Positions 33,864 to 41,310 of a DNA stretch of 41,310 bases are shown in pieces. The position numbers were made by a program, and so were the translations under genes. Position 1 is the stretch's first letter. The number at the start of each line of letters is the position of its first letter. This DNA is from Acidimicrobiales bacterium (GTDB taxonomy: Bacteria; Actinomycetota; Acidimicrobiia; Acidimicrobiales; Poriferisodalaceae), in contig VYDH01000005.1 of assembly GCA_009843525.1 (NCBI GenBank), forward strand, positions 1 to 41,310. Reading direction: 5' to 3'. The notes beneath the pieces were generated by a model. It was not told where the DNA came from and ran no database searches. It saw nothing but the letters and a program-made list of their open reading frames with translations.

Positions 33864-36749
33864 ATGAATTCCCCCTCATCGGCCGATGTCGCTGTCGCGC
33901 ATTCAGCTGAGGGGAGCGAGCTCCCTCCGTATCGCTACAACGCCGAGATGGCGAACGAGATCGAGCTGCGCTGGCAGGAGAGGTGGAGAGCCGAAGGCAC
34001 TTACCGCACACCCAATCCCGGCACGTCGCCGGCGGATCCGGCGACCAACAAGAACAAGCTCTTCATCATGGACATGTTCCCGTACCCGTCGGGTTCGGGA
34101 CTGCATGTGGGGCACCCGCTGGGCTACATCGGCACCGACGTGTATGCACGTTTCAAGCGCATGTGCGGCTACGTGGTGCTGCACCCGATGGGCTACGACG
34201 CATTCGGCCTGCCGGCTGAGGAGCATGCCCGCCAGACCGGTGAGCACCCCCGCGTCAATACGGAGCGGAACATTGCCAACATGTCGCGCCAGCTGGCTCG
34301 GCTGGGGCTCGGGCACGACGACCAGCGATCGCTGGCCACGACCGATGTCGCGTACTACCGCTGGACGCAGTGGATCTTCCTGCAGATCTTCAATTCCTGG
34401 TACGACACCGACGCGCAGCGAGCCCGCCCGATAGCGGAGTTGATCGAGCTATTCGAGAAGGGGCAGAAGGCCACCACCAGCGGAGCTGTGTGGGCCGGGA
34501 TGAGCGACGTTGAGCGGCGTACCGAGCTCGACGAGCACCGCCTGGCCTACTTGGGCGAAGCACCGGTCAACTGGTGCCCTGCGCTGGGAACGGTGCTGGC
34601 CAATGAGGAGGTCACCAACGAGGGGCGGTCCGACCGGGGCAACCATCCGGTCTTCCGCCGCCCGATGAAGCAGTGGATGATGCGCATCACGGCGTATGCC
34701 GACCGGCTGCTGGCCGACCTCGACCGGGTGGACTGGTTCGAGAGCGTCAAGCTCATGCAGCGCAACTGGATCGGCCGAAGCGAAGGCGCATACATCAGCT
34801 TCGCGACCGACGCCGAGCCCGGCAGTTCCGGTCCAGCCATCTCCAATGCGAACAGCTCCGGCCCAGCCATCGAGGTATTCACCACCCGTCCCGACACGAT
34901 CTACGGGACGACGGCGATGCTGCTGGCGCCCGAGCACCCGCTCGTCGACGAGCTGGTCGCAGACGTGTGGCCCTCTGGCACCGATCAGCGCTGGACCGGG
35001 GGTGCCGCTACGCCCCGTGAGGCCCTCGACGCGTACCGGGCCCAGGCAGCAGCGATGACCGACTTGCAGCGCCAGACCGAACGCGACAAGACCGGTGTGT
35101 GGCTGGGCGTGAACTGCAGGGTGCCGACCACCGGTGAGGGAGTGCCGGTGTTCGTCGCCGACTACGTGCTGATCGACTACGGCACGGGCGCGGTCATGTC
35201 GGTGCCCGGAGAGGACCAGCGCGACTGGGACTTCTCCGTCCGGTTCGGGCTGCCGATCATGCGCACGGTGCAGCCGCCGCCAGAGTTCGACGGCGAGGCC
35301 TACGACGGTCCCGGTCCGGCCATCAACAGCGATTTCCTGAATGGCTTGGAAAAGGCCGATGCCATCGACGCCATCTGCGACTGGCTGGAGGAGCGGAGCT
35401 GCGGCCGCCGCACGGTCACCTACAAGCTGCGGGACTGGCTGTTCAGCCGGCAGCGCTACTGGGGCGAGCCGTTCCCGATCGTGTTCGACGAGACGGGGCT
35501 TCCTCTGGCGGTGCCCGAAAACGAGCTGCCGGTGGAGCTGCCCGAGCTGATCGACTGGGCGCCCCGAGCGCTCGACGAATCGTCGGATCCGGAGCCGCCG
35601 CTCGGCCGCGCCGCCGAGTGGGCCACCGCCGCCTACGACCTGGGCGACGGCGAGCGCGCATACCGCCGTGAGCTGAGCACGATGCCCCAGTGGGCCGGAT
35701 CGTGCTGGTACTACCTGCGCTACCTCGATCCCGCCAACGACGACGCCCTGGTGGATCCCGAGGTGGAGCGGTATTGGATGGCTGACCCCGATGGCGGGGT
35801 CGGGGGTGTCGACCTCTATGTCGGCGGTGTGGAGCATGCCGTGCTGCACCTGCTGTATGCGCGCTTCTGGCACAAGGTGCTGTACGACTTGGGTCACGTG
35901 AGCGGTCCCGAGCCGTTCGGCCGGTTGTACAACCAGGGCTACATCCAGGCGGCTGCCTACCAGGACAGCCGGGGGGTGTACGTGGAGGCTTCGGAGGTGG
36001 TCGAGCGGGACGGCACGTTCTTCTGGGGTGATGTCGAGGTCACCCGTCACTTCGGCAAGATGGGCAAGTCGCTGCGCAACGCGGTCACGCCCGACGACAT
36101 CTACAGCGCGTATGGGGCCGACACGCTGCGGACCTACGAGATGTTCATGGGTCCGCTGGATCAGGGCCGTCCGTGGGAGACCCACTCGGTGATCGGCTCT
36201 CACCGGCTGCTGCAGCGCGTGTGGCGGAGCTTGGTCGACGAGGAGACCGGCGAGATCACGGTCGCCGATGTCGAACCCGACGCTGACCTCGAGCGTCTAG
36301 TGCACCGAACCATCGACGCGGTCACCGATGCCATGTCGGATCTGCGCTTCAACTCGGCGATCGCGCGCATCACCGAGCTGAACAACGAGCTGACTCGGCG
36401 GGGCGGCGCGACGCCCCGTTCTGTCGCCGACGTGCTGGTGCGCCTGCTGGCGCCGCTGGTGCCGCACCTGGCCGAGGAGCTGTGGTCGAAGCTGGGCAAT
36501 ACGACCACGGTGGTCTACGCACCATTCCCACAGGCCGATCCGGCGCTGTTGGCGGCCGAGTTGATCGAGGTGCCCGTGCAGGTGAACGGCAAGGTCCGCA
36601 GCCGGATCACGGTCGATGCCGGCATCTCGCCCGCCGATCTCGAAGCCGCAGCGAAGGCCGACGAACGCATCGCCCAGCTCACCGCCGGCGCAGACATCCG
36701 GCGCGTGGTGACCGTACCGGGCAAGCTGGTGAACATCGTGCTGGCGTAG
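33864..36749 (+). CDS. leuS: Leucyl-tRNA synthetase
   Basis: A 961-residue class Ia synthetase for tRNA-Leu. The HIGH motif region is FPYPSGSGLHVGHPLGY; the editing (CP1) domain has FTTRPDTIYGTT, and the catalytic loop is KMGKSLRN, a normal variant of KMSKS in this phylum. The anticodon-binding helices and the C-terminal VNGKVRSRI domain are intact. It starts at ATG 33864, 7 bases after a CATCCT that could be a -10 box, so transcription may be leaderless. The stop codon lies inside a 30-base tandem repeat. Confidence 0.96.
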   Translation: MNSPSSADVAVAHSAEGSELPPYRYNAEMANEIELRWQERWRAEGTYRTPNPGTSPADPATNKNKLFIMDMFPYPSGSGLHVGHPLGYIGTDVYARFKRMCGYVVLHPMGYDAFGLPAEEHARQTGEHPRVNTERNIANMSRQLARLGLGHDDQRSLATTDVAYYRWTQWIFLQIFNSWYDTDAQRARPIAELIELFEKGQKATTSGAVWAGMSDVERRTELDEHRLAYLGEAPVNWCPALGTVLANEEVTNEGRSDRGNHPVFRRPMKQWMMRITAYADRLLADLDRVDWFESVKLMQRNWIGRSEGAYISFATDAEPGSSGPAISNANSSGPAIEVFTTRPDTIYGTTAMLLAPEHPLVDELVADVWPSGTDQRWTGGAATPREALDAYRAQAAAMTDLQRQTERDKTGVWLGVNCRVPTTGEGVPVFVADYVLIDYGTGAVMSVPGEDQRDWDFSVRFGLPIMRTVQPPPEFDGEAYDGPGPAINSDFLNGLEKADAIDAICDWLEERSCGRRTVTYKLRDWLFSRQRYWGEPFPIVFDETGLPLAVPENELPVELPELIDWAPRALDESSDPEPPLGRAAEWATAAYDLGDGERAYRRELSTMPQWAGSCWYYLRYLDPANDDALVDPEVERYWMADPDGGVGGVDLYVGGVEHAVLHLLYARFWHKVLYDLGHVSGPEPFGRLYNQGYIQAAAYQDSRGVYVEASEVVERDGTFFWGDVEVTRHFGKMGKSLRNAVTPDDIYSAYGADTLRTYEMFMGPLDQGRPWETHSVIGSHRLLQRVWRSLVDEETGEITVADVEPDADLERLVHRTIDAVTDAMSDLRFNSAIARITELNNELTRRGGATPRSVADVLVRLLAPLVPHLAEELWSKLGNTTTVVYAPFPQADPALLAAELIEVPVQVNGKVRSRITVDAGISPADLEAAAKADERIAQLTAGADIRRVVTVPGKLVNIVLA

Positions 36750-36812
36750 GCCAGCAGCATCAAACACGTGCTGGCGTAGGCCAGCAGCATCGAACACGTG
36801 CTGGCGCAGGGG
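36738..36812 (+). repeat. 30-bp tandem repeat containing the leuS stop
   Basis: Two nearly identical 30-base copies (36738-36767 and 36768-36797, one base different) are followed by a partial third. Each copy carries the palindrome GCTGGC-GTAG-GCCAGC, able to form a 6-base stem. The first copy supplies the last codons and TAG stop of leuS; the partial third runs into GCAGGGGGAG, the Shine-Dalgarno of the next gene. It looks like a recent tandem duplication at a gene end. Confidence 0.85.
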
Positions 36813-36821
36813 GAGAACGAC

Positions 36822-38504
36822 ATGAGCGGCAAGGAACGGCGAGCGCTGGGCGTGACGGCCACCGAGACCCACGGCGGCAAGCTCGCCGCAAGGGCACTGA
36901 AGGCGGCCGGGGTGGAATGTGTGTTCACGCTGTCCGGCGGGCACGTCATGGGCATCTACGACGGCTGCCTCGACGAGGGCATCGACGTGATCGACGTCCG
37001 CCATGAGCAAGCAGCGACGCATGCCGCCGATGCGTGGGCGCGCCTGCACCCGGGCAAGGTGGGCGTGGCCATCCTCACCGCTGGCCCCGGGGTCACCGAT
37101 GGCGTCACCGGCGTGGCGAATGCCTGGCGGGCCAACTCGCCGATCCTGGTCTTCGGCGGACAGGGGCCGTTCAAGCACGCCGGCCGCGGCTCGCTGCAGG
37201 AGATGGACCACGTGTCGCTCATGCGGCCGGTGACGAAGTGGTCAGGTGCGTGCGGGGAAACCCGCCGCATCGCCGAGTACATCGAGTTGGCCGTGCGCAC
37301 GGCGCTCAGCGGCGTGCCCGGCCCGGCCTTCCTCGAGATACCCATGGACATCCTGCACGGGCGGGTCGATCTTGACGCCGTCGAGGTGCCCAGCTTTCGC
37401 GACTACCGGGTGGCCGCCGCCGCTGCAGCCCCTCTGGTGGAACAGGCAGCCCAGTTGATCGCCTCAGCGGAACGACCCGTCGTGATGGCCGGCACGGCGC
37501 TGAAATGGAGCGAAGGCGGCGACGCGTTGGCGGCATTCCTGGATGCCACGTCTGTGCCGTGTTACGTGAACGGCATGGCGCGCGGGGAGATCTCCTGGGA
37601 TCACCCGTCGTTTCTCTCGCTCACTCGCAAGGAAGCACTCGAAGCCGCTGACGTGGTGATCCTGGCCGGCACGCCGCTCGACTTCCGCATGAAGTTCGGC
37701 CGCGCCATCCCCGCAGACGCCCGCATCGTGCAGCTCGACCTGGACGAGACGCTCATCGGCCAGAACCGCCCCGCCGATGTCAGTCTCGTCGGCAACCTCG
37801 GTGCCAACTTCGATGCGCTGCTCGACGTGTTCAAGGCCACTGGCGTGACCGTGGACGCCAACGCACAGCTTGCGGCGCTGCGCACGCGCGAGATCGAGCT
37901 GGACGAGGCCCGCAGTGCCGAGCTCAACAGCGACGAGGTGCCGATCGACCCGCTGCGGCTGTGCCGCGAGATCGCCGACGCTGTCACCGACGACATGATC
38001 GTGATCGGCGACGGCGGCGACATTGTGGCCCAGGCCTCCAAGGTGATCCGGGTGCCCAGGCGCGGCACCTGGATGGACCCGGGACCGCTTGGCACGCTCG
38101 GTGTCGGGATGCCGTTCGCGCTGGCGGCGCAGAAGGCGCACCCGGACAAGCGGGTACTGATCGTTTACGGCGACGGCTCGTTCGGGCTCAACGGCTTCGA
38201 GTACGACACTGCCGTGCGATTCGGCCTGCCCATCGTGGGAGTCGTGGGCAACGACGCTGCGTGGGGCCAGATGCTGCGCCCGCAGGCTGGCCTCTACGGC
38301 CAGGACCGGGTGGTGGCCACCGAGCTCAACTACACCCGCTACGACAAGGTGGTCGAGGCCATGGGCGGCCACGGCGAGCACGTGACCGAGCCTGACCAGA
38401 TCGCACCTGCGCTTCAGCGAGCCTTCGACTCGGGCCTGCCGGCACTGGTCAATGTGGAGATCCGCCAGGACCGCGGGGCCATGAAGGGCTCCACCTACGT
38501 CTGA
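36822..38504 (+). CDS. Thiamine-diphosphate enzyme (acetolactate synthase / oxalyl-CoA decarboxylase-like)
   Basis: A 560-residue ThDP-dependent enzyme. The catalytic Glu is in RHEQAATHAADAWAR (N-terminal domain), with GPGVTDGVTGVANAW and GPFKHAGRGSLQE nearby. The cofactor motif is GDGSFGLNGFEYDTAVRFGLP. The pattern fits acetolactate-synthase-like and 2-hydroxyacyl/oxalyl-CoA lyase-type proteins rather than a true IlvB, and no small regulatory subunit or other ilv gene is next to it, so the substrate is open. The ATG at 36822 follows a strong GGGGGAG; an in-frame GTG at 36798 is less likely. Confidence 0.85.
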   Translation: MSGKERRALGVTATETHGGKLAARALKAAGVECVFTLSGGHVMGIYDGCLDEGIDVIDVRHEQAATHAADAWARLHPGKVGVAILTAGPGVTDGVTGVANAWRANSPILVFGGQGPFKHAGRGSLQEMDHVSLMRPVTKWSGACGETRRIAEYIELAVRTALSGVPGPAFLEIPMDILHGRVDLDAVEVPSFRDYRVAAAAAAPLVEQAAQLIASAERPVVMAGTALKWSEGGDALAAFLDATSVPCYVNGMARGEISWDHPSFLSLTRKEALEAADVVILAGTPLDFRMKFGRAIPADARIVQLDLDETLIGQNRPADVSLVGNLGANFDALLDVFKATGVTVDANAQLAALRTREIELDEARSAELNSDEVPIDPLRLCREIADAVTDDMIVIGDGGDIVAQASKVIRVPRRGTWMDPGPLGTLGVGMPFALAAQKAHPDKRVLIVYGDGSFGLNGFEYDTAVRFGLPIVGVVGNDAAWGQMLRPQAGLYGQDRVVATELNYTRYDKVVEAMGGHGEHVTEPDQIAPALQRAFDSGLPALVNVEIRQDRGAMKGSTYV

Positions 38505-38519
38505 ATCCCGGCACGCGGA

Positions 38520-38547
38520 CCGCTGTTGCAACCTGTCGGGACAGCGG
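38520..38547 (+). terminator. Possible hairpin terminator after the ThDP gene
   Basis: CCGCTGT (38520-38526) pairs with ACAGCGG (38541-38547), a 7-base stem with a 14-base loop, about 15 bases after the stop. There is no T-run, so it would be a weak or factor-dependent terminator. Confidence 0.3.
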
Positions 38548-38633
38548 GTACGTCAGCAATCGAAATTCGTCGCCGCCGATGGTTGCTTGCGGACGTATTC
38601 TGTGCCCAGACAGGCTCCTGCTAGGGGTAAAGC

Positions 38634-38855
38634 ATGAACAGGCTCTTGACGGCGATTGTCGAACGCGATGGGGACGGCTACGTGGCCCTGTGCCCTGAAG
38701 TCGATGTGGCCAGCCAAGCCGAAACGGTTGCCGAGGCACGCGAGAACCTCACTGAGGCGCTGGCGCTGTTCTTCGAGACTGCCTCGGCCGATGAGATCCG
38801 CCGAAGGACGCGTGGCGAGGTGTACGTGACTCAGATCGAGGTCGCCGTTGGGTAG
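38634..38855 (+). CDS. hicB: HicB-like antitoxin, short form
   Basis: A 73-residue HicB domain: MNRLLTAIVERDGDGYVALCPEVDVASQAETVAEARENL, then LFFETA, a partially degraded RNase-H-like fold that binds and blocks HicA. It lacks the C-terminal DNA-binding (HTH or ribbon-helix-helix) domain of longer HicB proteins, so direct autorepression is not evident. A good Shine-Dalgarno (AGGGG) precedes ATG 38634, and a TATTCT at 38596-38601 could be the -10 box. The antitoxin precedes the toxin, the reverse of the E. coli hicAB order. Confidence 0.88.
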   Translation: MNRLLTAIVERDGDGYVALCPEVDVASQAETVAEARENLTEALALFFETASADEIRRRTRGEVYVTQIEVAVG

Positions 38856-39075
38856 GTTGCGCGTTCTGTCCGGACAGGAGGCCTGCCGCATTCTTGCGGC
38901 TCACGGCTTCGTCAGGGTTCGACGGCGAGGCAGCCATGTGGCGATGCAGAAGCTCGGCGCCGACGGATCAGTGACGGTCCCAGTGCCGATGCACAAGGAG
39001 TTGCGTACTGGGACGCTGCTGTCGATCATCCGTCAGTCAGGTGTGCCCCGGTCGGAATTCGAAGACGACGGCTGA
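38848..39075 (+). CDS. hicA: HicA-like mRNA interferase toxin
   Basis: A 75-residue HicA toxin of the YcfA family, a double-stranded-RNA-binding-fold mRNA endonuclease. Key blocks are SGQEACRILAAHGFVRVRRRGSHVAMQK, with the catalytic His in RRGSH, then TVPVPMHKELRTGTLLSIIRQSG. It starts at TTG 38848, 8 bases before the end of hicB, so it is translated together with the antitoxin; another in-frame TTG at 38857 is an alternative. Confidence 0.9.
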   Translation: MGRLRVLSGQEACRILAAHGFVRVRRRGSHVAMQKLGADGSVTVPVPMHKELRTGTLLSIIRQSGVPRSEFEDDG

Positions 39076-39154
39076 TCCGGCGACTCGCCGTCGGTGATTC
39101 CCTCCTGAGCGTTCGCGCCGTCGTGCGGTGGGGATGCTGATCTTGGCGGAGCGG

Positions 39155-39454
39155 TCACGGCAAGATGTCGTGGGTGCCGCAGCGAAGCCACTCGACGTGC
39201 CGTAGCCCGGGCCGTTGTTCGTCGCCGAACCTGAAGGTCGCCCGGCCGTCGTCGGCCCAGCGGAACTCGAACAGGTTCGATTCGCCGTGCAGCTTCTTGA
39301 CGAGATTGCGGCGAAATTCGTGTCGCCGTCCGGCCTCCATCTCGTGCAGATCGGCGATCAAGACCGCGAGGGAAGCGTAGAACTGTCGCCGCTGCGCTCT
39401 GGTGAGCTTCGCGATGTCGCGGCGAAATCGTGCTGATGAGACAAACGTCGGCAC
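39155..39454 (-). CDS. RelE/ParE-like small protein linked to the Type ISP genes
   Basis: A 99-residue protein with the RelE-type toxin-like fold pattern: basic helices at the N terminus (RFRRDIAKLTRAQRRQFYASLAVLIADL), then KLHGESNLFEFRWADDGRATFRFG and a C-terminal strand HVEWLRCGTHDIL. It starts at GTG 39454, only 9 bases after the stop of the Type ISP C-terminal gene, so it is probably co-transcribed. No antitoxin gene with a recognisable DNA-binding domain is present beside it; the restriction proteins may play that part, or it may not be a toxin. Confidence 0.65.
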   Translation of the reverse strand: MPTFVSSARFRRDIAKLTRAQRRQFYASLAVLIADLHEMEAGRRHEFRRNLVKKLHGESNLFEFRWADDGRATFRFGDEQRPGLRHVEWLRCGTHDILP

Positions 39455-39463
39455 GAGCCGTCG

Positions 39464-40299
39464 TCACTCGGGCGAGTCGTCGAAAGGAATCGACTCAAGG
39501 TGAGCGATGAATTCTTCCTCGGTGTAGAAGACCTCAGAGGGGTCGTCGAGCGGCGGGCCCTTGCCTTGGGATTCGATGATGTCGGCCAGCGTGACAGGGC
39601 CGGGTTCGTACCGGTGCGATTCACCGGGGCGTGAGGTAGGCAGCCAGGCGATGATGAGTGCTGATTCGTAGCTGACCCTGACCAGCCGTCGCAGATGGCG
39701 GATCAGGTTGAACGGCTCATCGGCCCAGTCGCGCCAGCCGTTGGGATCGTCGACGATGCCGGACGCCTTGTCGTGCTTGACTCGCAGGCTGTCGATGGCC
39801 CATTGCAGCGGTGTGCGGCCAGACACCGTGTAGCGCACCGTCTCCGGCGGGATGTCGACAAGGCGGCATCGGTTGTTGATGATGAGCACGGCCGGGTCGT
39901 CGTTGCCGTCGGGCCGCTTATCCCAGCGCATGCGTCCTTCGATCCGGTACGCGCCGGGGTCGGCGGCGCCGTCGTCGGGTTCGCCGTCCACCAAGCACTG
40001 CACGGGGTATTCGTCGACCGTTTCGTAGCCGACATGGAGGTCCATCAGCTCGCGACCAGCCGACCGAAACGCCTCGAAGTCGTCGGCGAGCGGGATGCGC
40101 GGCAGGTTGCGCTGCAGATCGTGCCGGTAGTCCATCCGCCAGTGCGGCGAGTGCATGATGCCGTAGAGGTACTCCCAAATGTCGTCCTTGGTGATCTCGG
40201 GGCCGTACGTGGCCTGGAACTGCTCCAACGCCCAATCGCTGACGTTGTCGGTGTCGGCATCCGCACTGGCTTCAGGCAATCCCAAGTCGAGGGTCTCGC

Positions 40300-40303
<4 letters not shown>
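39464..40303 (-). CDS. Type ISP restriction-modification protein, C-terminal part as separate gene
   Basis: A 279-residue chain that matches the C-terminal half of single-chain Type ISP (LlaBIII-like) restriction-modification enzymes: ALEQFQATYGPEITKDDIWEYLYGIMHSPHW, then LPRIPLADDFEAFRSAGRELMDLHVGYETV, RIEGRMRW, then VSGRTPLQWAIDSLRV..DKASGIVDDPNGW. In normal enzymes it follows the methyltransferase part in the same chain and serves in target recognition. Here it begins at GTG 40303, overlapping as GTGA the stop of the frame before it. Whether it is coupled to the upstream gene or is a broken piece is not resolved. Confidence 0.8.

Positions 40304-41310
<1,007 letters not shown>

Noticed and set aside
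36058..36075. KMGKS in LeuRS as a damaged active site
   Set aside because: Gly for Ser in this loop is a usual variant in actinobacterial leucyl-tRNA synthetases.

Overview
This is a GC-rich (roughly two-thirds GC), densely packed bacterial chromosome segment. Many genes start with GTG, and many neighbours overlap by ATGA or GTGA. Gene content and protein flavour point to an actinobacterium, most likely of the class Acidimicrobiia. That placement is inferred from protein style and gene order only; there is no rRNA gene in the window.

Layout. Positions 1-4055: a fragment of a DUF222-type gene, trpS (minus strand), then scpA-scpB-rluB. Positions 4214-11837: a large fused indolepyruvate ferredoxin oxidoreductase, then tyrA, an aroA-cmk fusion and plsC. 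Positions 11868-17289: a defence insert made of a Type III-like Mod/Res restriction-modification pair and a DUF433/DUF5615 toxin-antitoxin-like pair. Positions 17378-21817: ispH, a DUF512 radical-SAM/PDZ protein, der and a tiny membrane protein. The order aroA, cmk, plsC, ispH, DUF512, der resembles a housekeeping cluster known from other phyla, so the defence genes look inserted. Positions 21871-24351: tRNA-Pro(GGG), a caspase-like protein, a DUF427 gene interrupted by one in-frame UGA, and an FAD reductase. Positions 24614-28295: nrdA-nrdB with a 20-codon upstream ORF. Positions 28292-33800: meaB, a small membrane protein and the two methylmalonyl-CoA mutase genes. Positions 33864-38504: leuS, a 30-bp tandem repeat and a thiamine-diphosphate enzyme. 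Positions 38634-41310: hicBA, a RelE-like gene and a broken or phase-variable Type ISP restriction-modification locus that runs off the right edge.

Two signals stand out. (1) The DUF427 gene (22677-23048) has a UGA exactly where its family carries a conserved Cys. About 25 nt downstream is a compact hairpin with a GGUC loop, as expected for a bacterial SECIS element; this is a candidate selenoprotein. (2) The Type ISP gene contains an (AG)13 tract in its coding strand. Past the tract, each of the three reading frames leads to a different copy of the same short module, and the modules are chained by overlapping stop and start codons into the C-terminal gene. One-unit slippage would therefore swap modules rather than simply switch the gene on or off.

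Metabolically the window covers aromatic amino-acid synthesis, aryl-pyruvate oxidation, isoprenoid and phospholipid precursors, deoxynucleotide synthesis by an aerobic tyrosyl-radical class I RNR, and B12-dependent propionate/methylmalonyl-CoA metabolism.
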